64,000 nucleotides of DNA, from NCBI RefSeq assembly GCF_008831155.1, contig NZ_WBKB01000001.1, positions 186,001 through 250,000 of the forward strand, in the 5' to 3' direction. This DNA is from Gulosibacter chungangensis. Lineage in GTDB: Bacteria; Actinomycetota; Actinomycetes; Actinomycetales; Microbacteriaceae. The translations under genes and the position numbers were made by a program. This document shows, in pieces, positions 54,548-62,999 of this stretch; position 1 is the first letter of the stretch, and every line of letters begins with the position of its first letter. The notes under the pieces were generated by a model. That model saw only the letters and a list, made by a program, of their open reading frames with translations. It ran no database searches and was not told the DNA's origin.

Positions 54548-55337
54548 CCCCGCCGCCGCATCCATCACCGACCTGCTCTCGCGCGCCAAGCGCATCCTCG
54601 TGGTGCATGCGCATCCCGATGACGAGGCCCTCGCCGGTGGTGCACTCTTGCGCGAATTTCATGAGCGCGGCATTCGGGTCACGCTCGTGACGTGCTGCCG
54701 CGGTGAAGCCGGCGAGATCGTCGCCGGGGTACTCCCCGAAGGGACCGATCCGGCAGAGCTTTCGCGCGTACGCGAACAGGAATTGGCGGGATCGGTCGCG
54801 GCGCTCGGGATCGACGCCGCCCACTGGTTGGGCCTGCCGCCGGTTCGCGCCGCGGGGTTGCCTGCCCGTGTCTATCGAGACTCGGGGATGCAGTGGCTCC
54901 GTCCGGGACTCGCGGGCCCCGCGGACACCACCGATCGCGAATCACTCACGGCCGCGCCACTCGAAGAAGTCACCGCAGATCTCCTTGCGTTGGCCTCCGC
55001 GGAGGCTCCCGATCTCATCATTAGCTATGACGATGCTGGCGGCTACGGGCATCCGGATCACGTCCGCGCACGCGAGGCGACCCTCGCTGCGGCGCGTGAG
55101 TTGGGCATCCCCTACGCCGAATTGGTGGAAGAGGAAGCAAGCGACGAAGACTCGGTCGATTTCGATGCCGACGATGCCGCCTGGTTCTCGCTCCCGCAGC
55201 ACCTGCCAGCTGTGTTGGATGCGCTGCGCAGCCACCGCACGCAGCTTACGGTTGATGAAGATGGTCGCGGCTTGACGCACTCGGGCGGGCAGCGTCAGGA
55301 AGTGCCCTTCTCGATCGGGCTGCGGCTGCTTCGGTAG
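54540..55337 (+). CDS. mshB: PIG-L family deacetylase (MshB type)
   Basis: 265 residues. Zinc motif HAHPDDEALAGG (His25, Asp27-Asp28), and distal GYGHPDHVRAREAT. Removes acetyl from GlcNAc-inositol in mycothiol synthesis. It starts at ATG 54540, overlapping the mshA stop by eight bases. Mycothiol S-conjugate amidase (Mca) is a close relative, but the short length and mshA linkage favour MshB. Confidence 0.85.
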   Translation: MSDPAAASITDLLSRAKRILVVHAHPDDEALAGGALLREFHERGIRVTLVTCCRGEAGEIVAGVLPEGTDPAELSRVREQELAGSVAALGIDAAHWLGLPPVRAAGLPARVYRDSGMQWLRPGLAGPADTTDRESLTAAPLEEVTADLLALASAEAPDLIISYDDAGGYGHPDHVRAREATLAAARELGIPYAELVEEEASDEDSVDFDADDAAWFSLPQHLPAVLDALRSHRTQLTVDEDGRGLTHSGGQRQEVPFSIGLRLLR

Positions 55338-55376
55338 CTGACTCGCTCGTTCAGTAAGGCTGCTTATCGTGGCGGG

Positions 55377-56174
55377 ATGGCCAACACGTTCAAGAAATCT
55401 CCCGGCAACCCGCGAGGCGAAGCGGCGGGGCTGCGCTGGCTCGCTGCCGGTGAAGCCCGCGGTGGTGCGCACGTCGCCGAGGTGATCTCGGTCACCGATC
55501 GGGTGCTCGAGATTGAATATCTGCCTTCGACGCGCCCCACGGCCGAGGCCGCACGTGCCTTCGGCGGCGCCCTCGCCGTCACGCATGCGGCGGGTGCGAG
55601 TTGGTGGGGTTGCCCGCCGGATGGCTGGGTTGGTGGGGCGAATGTGGGGAATTCCCGCACCCCGCTGGTGCTCGATGAGGCCCAGGCGGCCGCGAGCTGG
55701 GGCGAATTTTATGCGCGCTCGCGCATCCTCGAATTCGCCGACCGTCTGCGTGAGAGCGGCTCGATCACTACGGCAGAGTACGGGGTATTTGCGGAACTCG
55801 CCGAGCGACTCCGGGCCGGTGATTTTGATGTTCCGCAGCCTTCGCTGGTGCGTGCGGCCGGTTTCGAGGTGGCACGTGTTCACGGAGATATGTGGTCCGG
55901 GAATGTGCTCTACGACGGCGGTGCGACCGGCGCGAGCTTGATCGACCCCATGGCACACGGTGGTCACGCTGAGACCGACCTCGGCACCCTCGCGGTCTTT
56001 GGTTTTCCCTATCTGGATGAGGTCTACCGCGGCTATCACGCTGCGTCACCGTTCGCTCCGGGCTGGGAGGACCGCATCGCGCTGCACAAGCTTGGGATTC
56101 TGATCATGCACGCGGATCTCTTCGGTGGCGGCTACATCGGCGAATCCCTTCGGATTGCGAAGAGCTACCTGTAG
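55377..56174 (+). CDS. Fructosamine/ketosamine-3-kinase family protein
   Basis: 265 residues. Aminoglycoside-kinase-like fold: VLEIEYLPSTRPTAEAARAFG (hinge), catalytic RVHGDMWSGNVLYDG and metal-binding LIDPMAHGGHAETDLG. Phosphorylates glycated amines so that the sugar is released, a protein/metabolite repair role. Follows mshB by 39 bp on the same strand. Confidence 0.9.
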   Translation: MANTFKKSPGNPRGEAAGLRWLAAGEARGGAHVAEVISVTDRVLEIEYLPSTRPTAEAARAFGGALAVTHAAGASWWGCPPDGWVGGANVGNSRTPLVLDEAQAAASWGEFYARSRILEFADRLRESGSITTAEYGVFAELAERLRAGDFDVPQPSLVRAAGFEVARVHGDMWSGNVLYDGGATGASLIDPMAHGGHAETDLGTLAVFGFPYLDEVYRGYHAASPFAPGWEDRIALHKLGILIMHADLFGGGYIGESLRIAKSYL

Positions 56175-56212
56175 CTGGGAGAGTGGCGGGCACGGGTCGT
56201 ACGCTGGGCAGT

Positions 56213-58024
56213 ATGACTCGTGGATTGCTTCGCCTCGCTGCGCTCTTTGCACTCGCCGGAGGCGTTTTGCTGAGCAACGTCATCCTGCCAGCATCGCCTA
56301 CTGGCGCGGCAGCAGCGCCCACACCGGGGCCGGTCGAAGCGGAAGCTGCGCCGCTAATGATGGTGCCGCAACCGAGCCAGCTACCGCCGGCAGACGAGAC
56401 ACCATTCACCGGGTCTTGGACACCCGAGTCGGGGACGCGCATTCTCGTGGGCGATGCGAGTTTCGCGACCGAAGCATCCCGCTTGGCGGAGGAGCTCGCG
56501 GCCCTGGGCATCCTGCTGGCCGAGCCCGAGATCTTCTTATTGCCCGAAGGTGGGGCCGCGGCAGCAGAGGTGCTGGCTGGCGACATTGTGCTCGAACAAG
56601 GGTCGAATGGCCCCGCAATCCTCGCAACCCCGGAAGGGCTCACTATTTCGGGTGCGGATAGCCAAGAGATCTTCCGCGCCACCAGGCCCTTCCTTCAGCA
56701 GCTGGTGGCCACTGAGAGTGTTCCTGCCGGGCATTTCGTCTTCGACTTACCCGCGGAGCAGATTCGTTCGGTGCACATCGACATTGCCCGCAAGCACTAC
56801 CCAATTGCCTCACTCGAGGCGCTCCTTTTTCAGCTGAGTTGGTACGGGTTCAACGAACTCGAGCTGCATTTCTCGGAGAACGAGGGGTTCGCGATCGAAT
56901 CCACCACGCACCCGGATATTGCTTCGGAAGACGCCCACTCGCAAGCCGGGATCAGCGAGCTGATCGACCTAGCCAATTCGCTGCACATCCGGGTGGCGCC
57001 CTCGCTCGATATGCCCGGCCACCTCGATCACGCGCTCGACACCTACCCGGAACTTCGGCTGCGGGATCCCTCCGGCGGAGAAGTCTTCGGTGCCCTCGAT
57101 ATCACGAACCCAGATGCACTGGCCTTCGCGCAGGACCTCATCGGCGAGTACACCGAGCTCTTTAGTCAGCCGGAGTTCAATGCACCGGTGGCTTGGCATC
57201 TCGGCGGCGATGAATTCGTGAATTTCGATAGCGACTACGAGGTTGCCGCGCTGACGGCTTCCGCCCAGGCCGAATACGGCGCGAACGCAACAGCCTACGA
57301 CGCGCTTACCGCGTTTGTGAACGATATCGCCGCGACGGTTCGTGACGCCGGTTTCCAGCCGCGGGTGTTTAGTGACGGGATGCTGCGCTCTGACGAAGTG
57401 CCACTCGACCCGCAGATTGAGGTCACCTATTGGACCCAGCGCCCGCCGGGCGCGGTACCGGCGAGCGAGTTCGCGGCGGCCGGCTACCGGCTCGTGAATG
57501 TGAACGACGAGTACCTGTATTTTGTGCTCGGCGAGCGAGTGGGATACGACTATCCAACCGGGGAAGCCATACTCGCCGAGTGGAATGACACGGTCTACCC
57601 CTCGGTCGCCGGCGCTCCCGAAATCATCGAAGCATCCACCGGCGGGATGCTCGCGATCTGGAGCGACATTCCGGATGCGCTCGACGCGGATTCGGTGGTC
57701 GCAGCCGTGCGCACGCCGATGGCGGCGATGGCGGTGAAGTTTGCGAGCCCCGAGACGACGATGCCGTTCAGCTACCTCGAGACGATGCTGGATGCATCCG
57801 ACGAGCCCCCGGCCGTTCGGGCGAGCGACCCCGGAGAGCTCGATACCCTCGCTGGCGAGAGCACGATGCCCCCAACCGAACCATCGGGGACTGATGATCC
57901 TGGTGGGGGCGTGCCCATGTTCGAGTCACTGCTGGCGAACCAGTGGCTGTGGTGGCTCGGCGGGGCGCTCGTGGGGATCGCTGCGATTGTCGCGACCGCC
58001 GCCGTGCGTCGCAGGCGCGGCTGA
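56213..58024 (+). CDS. Membrane-anchored family 20 beta-N-acetylhexosaminidase
   Basis: 603 residues. Signal peptide (LLRLAALFALAGGVLLSNVI), an N-terminal GH20b-like domain (to about residue 180), the GH20 barrel (VHIDIARKHYP..., acid/nucleophile pair in AWHLGGDEF), a Pro/Glu/Gly linker and a C-terminal helix (LWWLGGALVGIAAIVATAA) with RRRRG. Probably cleaves terminal GlcNAc or GalNAc outside the cell while attached to the membrane; cell-wall recycling or chitin oligomers are candidate substrates. Confidence 0.9.
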   Translation: MTRGLLRLAALFALAGGVLLSNVILPASPTGAAAAPTPGPVEAEAAPLMMVPQPSQLPPADETPFTGSWTPESGTRILVGDASFATEASRLAEELAALGILLAEPEIFLLPEGGAAAAEVLAGDIVLEQGSNGPAILATPEGLTISGADSQEIFRATRPFLQQLVATESVPAGHFVFDLPAEQIRSVHIDIARKHYPIASLEALLFQLSWYGFNELELHFSENEGFAIESTTHPDIASEDAHSQAGISELIDLANSLHIRVAPSLDMPGHLDHALDTYPELRLRDPSGGEVFGALDITNPDALAFAQDLIGEYTELFSQPEFNAPVAWHLGGDEFVNFDSDYEVAALTASAQAEYGANATAYDALTAFVNDIAATVRDAGFQPRVFSDGMLRSDEVPLDPQIEVTYWTQRPPGAVPASEFAAAGYRLVNVNDEYLYFVLGERVGYDYPTGEAILAEWNDTVYPSVAGAPEIIEASTGGMLAIWSDIPDALDADSVVAAVRTPMAAMAVKFASPETTMPFSYLETMLDASDEPPAVRASDPGELDTLAGESTMPPTEPSGTDDPGGGVPMFESLLANQWLWWLGGALVGIAAIVATAAVRRRRG

Positions 58025-58047
58025 CAGGATGCGCGACTCGCGCACCT

Positions 58048-58080
58048 AAAAAAGCCCGGCCCTTGTTTGGGCCGGGGTTT
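58048..58080. terminator. Bidirectional terminator between the GH20 and M23 genes
   Basis: AAAAAAGCCCGGCCC, loop TTGTTT, GGGCCGGGGTTT: a 9-bp GC stem with A- and T-tracts on both sides, between convergent genes. Confidence 0.93.
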
Positions 58081-58102
58081 AGTCGCTTATCCGCGTGGGT
58101 GC

Positions 58103-59287
58103 TTAGGCGTTTGCCTGCAGGTAAGCCAGCGGGTCGGTGGTCGAACCGTTGACGTGCACCTCGAAGTGGAGGTGAGCACCGGTCGAAACACCGGTGTTGC
58201 CGACGTTACCGATGGTCTCGCCCGCAGCAACGCTCTGGCCAACCGACACGTTGATTGACGAGAGGTGCGCGTAGCGGGTCAAGATGGTCTGACCGTTGAT
58301 GGTGTGCTCAACGTCGATGTAGTTGCCGTAGCTGGTCGAACCGAAGTCGGTGGCGACAACGGTACCGGCGGCCATCGAACCAACAGCTGCACCGTAACCG
58401 GGCGTGAAGTCGACGCCCTCGTGCCAGCTCGAGGCACCCGCGGTCGGCGAGGTGCGCGGACCGTAGTAGCTGCTGATGCTGGCGCTTGCGCCAACCGGCC
58501 ACACAATGCCAGCCTGCGCGGCGGTGGTGCTCGAGGTCGATCCCGAAGCGGCCTGGGTGGTGGCTTCTTCCACGGCCTCTTCCTGCACGGCGAGGCCCGC
58601 AACGGTGTCCGCGTCGAATGCGGTGACCGAGGTCACCTCGATCTCGGGTGCGGTTGCGGCGGCAACCTGTGCGTCCGTGACAGTGGCGTCTTCGGCAGCA
58701 ACCTGCTCAGGTGCGACTGCAGCCATGATGGATGCGGTCTCGGGCGAGACGGTCGCGGTGGCTTCACCAATCTCGGTGCTCCCGGCGGCGGCGAAGGCGG
58801 CGGCCGAACCGGTGCCGATTACTGCGGCACCGGCCATCAGGCCGAGTGCCACGGTCGAGCCCGAAACGTTACGGCCAGCAAACACGCGGCTTGTGCGGGT
58901 GCGGCCACCCTTCCACTGTGCGCGGAAGGATTCGGGAATTTCGATTTCGAAGGTGTCGACCTGGGAAGGGCTGAAGGGGGTGATGTCCAGAGTCTTGGCA
59001 ACGCGTGCTGCGCGCAGCGACTCCGCGAATGCCTCGACACGAGCCTGGGCTTCAATCGCACGCTCGGCTTCGCGACGTTCGCGGCGAGTGGCATACTGGA
59101 TGGGCTCGGTCGGGTTGGTCTCAGAAAGTGCGTCTACAGTGGCCAACTGCGGTGCATCCTCCAACGCACAAAGCGAGGGGGTGACCTCAAGCTTCGTGAG
59201 GCTAACGCCAGCCTCCGCTGCAGCTGCCAGTTCTTCGAACTGTGCGTCAGCCTGAGCGGGACGGACCTTGGTGGGGATAAACGACAT
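58103..59287 (-). CDS. M23-family peptidoglycan endopeptidase
   Basis: 394 residues. An N-terminal ~140-residue cytoplasmic-type region, a signal-anchor-like helix (STVALGLMAGAAVIGTGSAAAFAA), an Ala/Thr/Val-rich linker and a C-terminal LytM domain with WHEGVDFTPG (zinc His and Asp), RYAHLSSI and GAHLHFEVHVNG (HxH). Hydrolyses cross-bridges in the wall. The very long N-terminal region before the membrane helix is unusual. ATG 59287 with GAGGAG upstream; promoter adjoining. Confidence 0.9.
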   Translation of the reverse strand: MSFIPTKVRPAQADAQFEELAAAAEAGVSLTKLEVTPSLCALEDAPQLATVDALSETNPTEPIQYATRRERREAERAIEAQARVEAFAESLRAARVAKTLDITPFSPSQVDTFEIEIPESFRAQWKGGRTRTSRVFAGRNVSGSTVALGLMAGAAVIGTGSAAAFAAAGSTEIGEATATVSPETASIMAAVAPEQVAAEDATVTDAQVAAATAPEIEVTSVTAFDADTVAGLAVQEEAVEEATTQAASGSTSSTTAAQAGIVWPVGASASISSYYGPRTSPTAGASSWHEGVDFTPGYGAAVGSMAAGTVVATDFGSTSYGNYIDVEHTINGQTILTRYAHLSSINVSVGQSVAAGETIGNVGNTGVSTGAHLHFEVHVNGSTTDPLAYLQANA

Positions 59288-59321
59288 AAGAAAAGTGGCT
59301 CCTCGTAATTGGGACTTGAGA

Positions 59322-59367
59322 ACCATAACGAAAAAATAACGAACAGGTCAACCCCTCGTTATTTTTT
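59322..59367 (-). promoter_or_regulatory. Promoter of the M23 gene with flanking inverted repeat
   Basis: Read on the minus strand: TTGACC (59351-59346), an 18-base spacer and TATGGT (59327-59322). Perfect 12-bp inverted arms, AAAAAATAACGA (59331-59342) and TCGTTATTTTTT (59356-59367), bracket the -35 box. ATAACGA also occurs as a direct repeat 11 bp apart (59325 and 59336), a spacing of one helical turn. A regulator that covers the -35 box is likely. Confidence 0.7.
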
Positions 59368-59707
59368 CCGTGATTTTTCTCGCGTGTGAGCGCCTTAAGC
59401 CGACACCCTTCCGCATGCTGGTGCGGATCTCACGAAACCTGAGAGTTCCTCGCGTTCAGTAACATGGCCGTTATAAACCGTCGTGATTTTCGTAACCTTT
59501 GTGACAAACACCGCACCCTGTTAGCATCCACAGCCCGCGGGCCATCTTCCCCACTGTTTCAATCAGCGGTGCGTCGGTAGTGTTTCAGAGGTGGGCACAC
59601 CACGCCCAGGAGCCACTTCTGGCTCAGCATCACCCCAGACCCATTGGCTCTCTATGCCTAATGCCTTCCTATTCGGGCAATGGGTCACCTCGAGTGAACG
59701 GATAACC
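59368..59707. promoter_or_regulatory. Intergenic region between the M23 and dmlA-type genes
   Basis: 340 bp with no gene. GTAACCTTTGTGAC (59495-59508) and AGTAACATGGCCGTTATAA nearby are AT-rich and repeat-like, possibly the + strand promoter. CATGCTGGTGCGGATC resembles no riboswitch I recognise. Confidence 0.35.
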
Positions 59708-60760
59708 ATGACGAATAAGTACGTGATCGATTCAATCCCCGGCGATGGAATTGGCGTGGACGTCACCGATGTCGCAATGCGGATGGTCGACGCGGTCGCC
59801 GAGTTGCACGATTTCTCGATTGAGTGGCGCATTCGAGATTGGAACAGTGACCTTTATAAGAAGACCGGTCGCATGATGCCCGTCGACGGCATCGAGCAGC
59901 TTGCCACGGGTGATGGCATCTACCTCGGCGCCGTGGGCACCCCGGATGTTCCCGATGACATCACGCTGTGGGGCCTACTGATCCCGCTGCGTCGCAAATT
60001 CGACCAGTACATCAACCTGCGCCCAATGCGCCTGCTCCCCGGCGTCAAGGGCAGCATGCCGGGACTCGAGAGCCTCGATGTCGTTGTGGTTCGTGAAAAC
60101 GTGGAAGGCGAATACTCGACGATCGGTGGCCGCTTCGGCACCGGGACCCCGGAAGAGTTCGCCCTGCAGGAGGCCGTCTTCACCCGTAAGGGCATCACTC
60201 GCGTGGCCCACTACGCAGCGAAGATCGCCGCTTCCCGCAACGGCAAGCTGGTGTCGGCAACCAAGTCGAACGGCATCATCCACAGCATGCCGTTCTGGGA
60301 CGAGGTCGTTGCCGAGACCCTTGCCGAGTACCCCGCAGTGGAAGTTGAGAAGGTCCTCATCGACGCACTCGCAGCGCGCGTGGTGATGAAGCCGACCACC
60401 CTGTCGACGATTGTCGCCTCGAACCTCTTCGGCGACATCCTCTCGGACCTCGTTGCCGGAGTTGCGGGTTCGATCGGTATCGCGCCGAGCGCGAATCTCA
60501 ACCCCGAACGCCGCTTCCCCTCGATGTTTGAGCCGGTGCACGGCTCGGCACCCGACATTGCCGGTAAGGGCATCGCAAACCCGATCGGCGCCCTGTGGGC
60601 CGCGGCGATGATGCTCGAGCACCTCGGCGAGACCGCCGGTGCCCAGTCGCTCACCAAGGCTTTCGAAAGCGCACTTGCCGACGGCATCGCCACCCCGGAC
60701 CTCGGCGGCACCGCGACCACCGAGTCCTTCGCCGACGCAGTCCGCGAGCGCCTGAGCTAG
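59708..60760 (+). CDS. D-malate/tartrate dehydrogenase family (isocitrate/isopropylmalate type)
   Basis: 350 residues. Beta-decarboxylating dehydrogenase: [45 protein letters not shown] and [19 protein letters not shown]. The substrate-loop sequence and [13 protein letters not shown] favour the DmlA/TtuC group over LeuB. Oxidises D-malate or tartrate to pyruvate or oxaloglycolate. ATG 59708 fits the family. Confidence 0.88.
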   Translation: MTNKYVIDSIPGDGIGVDVTDVAMRMVDAVAELHDFSIEWRIRDWNSDLYKKTGRMMPVDGIEQLATGDGIYLGAVGTPDVPDDITLWGLLIPLRRKFDQYINLRPMRLLPGVKGSMPGLESLDVVVVRENVEGEYSTIGGRFGTGTPEEFALQEAVFTRKGITRVAHYAAKIAASRNGKLVSATKSNGIIHSMPFWDEVVAETLAEYPAVEVEKVLIDALAARVVMKPTTLSTIVASNLFGDILSDLVAGVAGSIGIAPSANLNPERRFPSMFEPVHGSAPDIAGKGIANPIGALWAAAMMLEHLGETAGAQSLTKAFESALADGIATPDLGGTATTESFADAVRERLS

Positions 60761-60776
60761 CCACTCCCCACAAACA

Positions 60777-60812
60777 ATCCGCCAGTTGCTCCCCAGCAGC
60801 TGGCGGATTTTT
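60777..60812 (+). terminator. Terminator after the dmlA-type gene
   Basis: TCCGCCAG and CTGGCGGA, with inner TGCT/AGCA and a four-C loop, followed by six T (60808-60813). A clear intrinsic terminator. Confidence 0.93.
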
Positions 60813-60942
60813 TCGCGCGCCTATTGAGTACGGCAGGATGCGCAGACTGTCACGGGTTCGCTCGACAGCTACCGGATTACCTTGCTCGCTGACTGGCTAG
60901 CCGACCGATTTTCCGTCAAGCCGGCAGGAGGCCGTCGTGCCG

Positions 60943-61248
60943 CTAGTCGGCGAGGTTTTCTACGTGCGCGCGGATCGCATCCGCCTCGGCGTCATACCAG
61001 CCCCGCTCGGCGCCGAACCCAACGAGCCGCTCGATGTGCTCATTGCGCTCCTCACTGGTGTCGCCGTTGCGAAGAAAATCGATGGAGATCCAGAGGTGGT
61101 CGGCATCGGTGATCGGGACGATCGAAATGTGATCGGTGGCGAGATCGGAAAGCTGGGTCGCGGTTCGCCCCTGCGCATCCACGTGCAGGCGCGAGAAGTC
61201 ATTGGGCTCGTCGAGCGTAAAGCCGTCGTCATTGGCGGTGATAATCAT
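60943..61248 (-). CDS. Small hypothetical protein (101 aa)
   Basis: Acidic, soluble protein (N-terminus MIITANDDGFTLDEPNDFSR, C-terminus ADAIRAHVENLAD) with alternating beta strands and a final helix. Family not recognised. ATG 61248 is preferred over the 61326 extension, which would run into the divergent promoter. Divergent from the Gly/His-tailed MarR gene. Confidence 0.6.
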   Translation of the reverse strand: MIITANDDGFTLDEPNDFSRLHVDAQGRTATQLSDLATDHISIVPITDADHLWISIDFLRNGDTSEERNEHIERLVGFGAERGWYDAEADAIRAHVENLAD

Positions 61249-61318
61249 GCACTCCAGCCTGCTATAGGCGCATCGGCGTTGGCTGGATACCCATGCTTTA
61301 ACGCGCAGAAACTTTCCT

Positions 61319-61385
61319 ACAGGCACCTGTTGCTATTTCCTGCGTGTACCTGTAGATTATTCAACAGGTACTGATTGAACAGGTA
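61319..61385 (+). promoter_or_regulatory. Promoter with repeated ACAGGTA operators
   Basis: TTGCTA (61330-61335), a 17-base spacer and TAGATT (61353-61358). Half-sites ACAGGTA or its complement occur at 61319-61330 (ACAGGCACCTGT palindrome), 61347-61353, 61364-61370 and 61379-61385. Strong evidence for autoregulation by the following MarR-type gene. Confidence 0.75.
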
Positions 61386-61414
61386 CCATCATCTTTAGGA
61401 AAGGATCCAACACT

Positions 61415-62116
61415 ATGGATACCGAAACGCTTTTTCACAAGTTTCGACACATTTCTCGCCTCATGAAGCCTCGCGGTCGTCGCGGCGGTCAACCTGGCGG
61501 ACCCGGCCGAGGCTTCGGTACAGGCCCGGGCGGTCGCCACTACGGCGAACCTCAAGTAGCCGACCCAACTCGCGGGCAGGGGCGCATCATTGCCGCACTC
61601 AAACTGCAGGATGCAGTTCCCACCAAAGACCTCGCTTACATTCTTGGGATGCGAGTTGCGTCCCTGAACGAGCTCCTCGGCAAGCTCGAGCGAGCCGAGC
61701 TCATCACTCGCGAACCATCCGAGGCGGATAAACGCGTGATCCTCATCAAGCTCACCGAGGAGGGGCGCAGCACCGAGCAGTTCAAGCCCCAGCGACCGGA
61801 TGCGTTTTCGACGCTCTCGGAGGAAGAGCAGGAACAGCTCGGCGAATACCTCGACCGCATCATTGAGCACCTCGAGTCACAGCTCGGCGATGCAGACGAA
61901 GCCCCCGATGAGGACTTCGAGCGCTGGAGTGAGCAGGCCCGTGCCCGCATGGGCGAAGAGAACTTCGCCCGGTGGATGTCGCGGATGTCCGAGTACGAAC
62001 CAGAGGGCTATGCCGGCATGTACTCGCGTCGCTTCGGTGGGCCGGGTCGCGGCGGGCACGGACACGAAGGACACGGTCGCGGTCATGGCCACGGTTATGG
62101 TCGGGAACACCACTAG
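61415..62116 (+). CDS. MarR-type regulator with Gly/His-rich tail
   Basis: 233 residues. Basic Gly/Arg-rich N-terminal region (about 20-45), winged helix (IIAALKLQDAVPTKDLAYILGM, ASLNELLGKLERAEL, wing REPSEADKRVILIKLT), an acidic helical segment, and the C-terminal GHGHEGHGRGHGHGYGREHH with eight histidines. PadR/MarR-like. The tail looks able to bind nickel, zinc or copper. AAGGA ribosome binding site before ATG 61415. No transporter or target gene adjacent. Confidence 0.85.
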   Translation: MDTETLFHKFRHISRLMKPRGRRGGQPGGPGRGFGTGPGGRHYGEPQVADPTRGQGRIIAALKLQDAVPTKDLAYILGMRVASLNELLGKLERAELITREPSEADKRVILIKLTEEGRSTEQFKPQRPDAFSTLSEEEQEQLGEYLDRIIEHLESQLGDADEAPDEDFERWSEQARARMGEENFARWMSRMSEYEPEGYAGMYSRRFGGPGRGGHGHEGHGRGHGHGYGREHH

Positions 62117-62145
62117 CCACTCAGTTTGAATCCGAGCAAGAATCC

Positions 62146-62179
62146 CGCGAGGGTCAGCGTCTTCACGTTGACCCTCGCG
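62146..62179 (+). terminator. Terminator after the Gly/His-tailed regulator
   Basis: CGCGAGGGTCA (62146-62156) and TGACCCTCGCG (62169-62179) with inner CGT/ACG and a CTTC loop; 14 paired bases with one mismatch. Weak T-tract. Confidence 0.85.
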
Positions 62180-62244
62180 CTCGTTTCCACCGCATATCAG
62201 CACACAACCAGGCTCGCCCAACGAAGCGGTCGATAATAAGAGGC

Positions 62245-62994
62245 ATGTTTGTGGCGAATCCCGAACGTGCCCAGAACCAGCTCCGAGCCTTTCTCTTCGA
62301 CCTAGATGGAGTGATCACGCCGACTGCGGAAGTGCACCGGCGAGCTTGGGCCGCGCTGTTCACCGCCGAGTTTGCTGCCCGCGGCGCTGCGCCGGAATAT
62401 ACGGAAGCGGATTACTTCACTTATCTCGACGGCAAGCCGCGCTTCGACGGGGTGCGGGACCTACTCGCATCCCGCGGCATCACGCTCCCTGAAGGAGAGC
62501 CAACCGATCCGCCAGAGCGCGAGACTATCGCGGGGCTCGGCAACCGCAAGAACGAGCACTTCCTACGCATTCTTGAAGAAGGCGGGGTCGAAGCCTATCC
62601 GGGGTCGCTCGCACTCCTCGAAGCCTGTCGGCGGTTCGAGTTCGAAGCCGCGATTGTCACCAGCTCTCGCAATGGCAAGCGAGTGCTGCTTGCTGCGGGC
62701 CTTGCCGACCGTTTTGAGGTCGTCGTCGACGGCATCCACGCGAGCGAACTCGGTTTACCGGGTAAGCCCGCCCCCGATACCTATTTACAGGCTGCCCACG
62801 AGCTCGGCATTCCAAGTAGCGAGTGCGCGGTGGTCGAGGATGCCGTCTCGGGTGTCGCGGCGGGAGCCGCGGGAGACTTCGGCCTCGTCATCGGTGTCGA
62901 CCGCGGGGTCGGTCAGGATGCACTAGTCGCCGCGGGCGCGGACCTCGTCGTGACCGACTTGGCCGAGCTCATCCCAATGCTTGGGGCAGAATAG
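62245..62994 (+). CDS. HAD-IA phosphatase / beta-phosphoglucomutase-like protein
   Basis: 249 residues. Catalytic FLFDLDGVITPTAEVH (DxD, with the second Asp as acid), cap region DYFTYLDGKPRFDGVRD, motif II IVTSSRNGK, motif III GKPAPDTYL and motif IV VVEDAVSGVAAG. The GKPRxxG cap motif resembles beta-phosphoglucomutases and the HAD proteins found with trehalose/maltose phosphorylases; none is in view. The longer frame from 61972 overlaps the previous gene and is rejected. Confidence 0.87.
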   Translation: MFVANPERAQNQLRAFLFDLDGVITPTAEVHRRAWAALFTAEFAARGAAPEYTEADYFTYLDGKPRFDGVRDLLASRGITLPEGEPTDPPERETIAGLGNRKNEHFLRILEEGGVEAYPGSLALLEACRRFEFEAAIVTSSRNGKRVLLAAGLADRFEVVVDGIHASELGLPGKPAPDTYLQAAHELGIPSSECAVVEDAVSGVAAGAAGDFGLVIGVDRGVGQDALVAAGADLVVTDLAELIPMLGAE

Positions 62995-62999
62995 TTCGG

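Noticed and set aside
59322-59520. A c-di-AMP (ydaO-type) riboswitch before the M23 peptidase gene
   Set aside because: Such riboswitches often precede cell-wall hydrolases in actinobacteria, but the promoter found lies only about 35 bases before the start codon, leaving no room, and the conserved riboswitch motifs are not visible.
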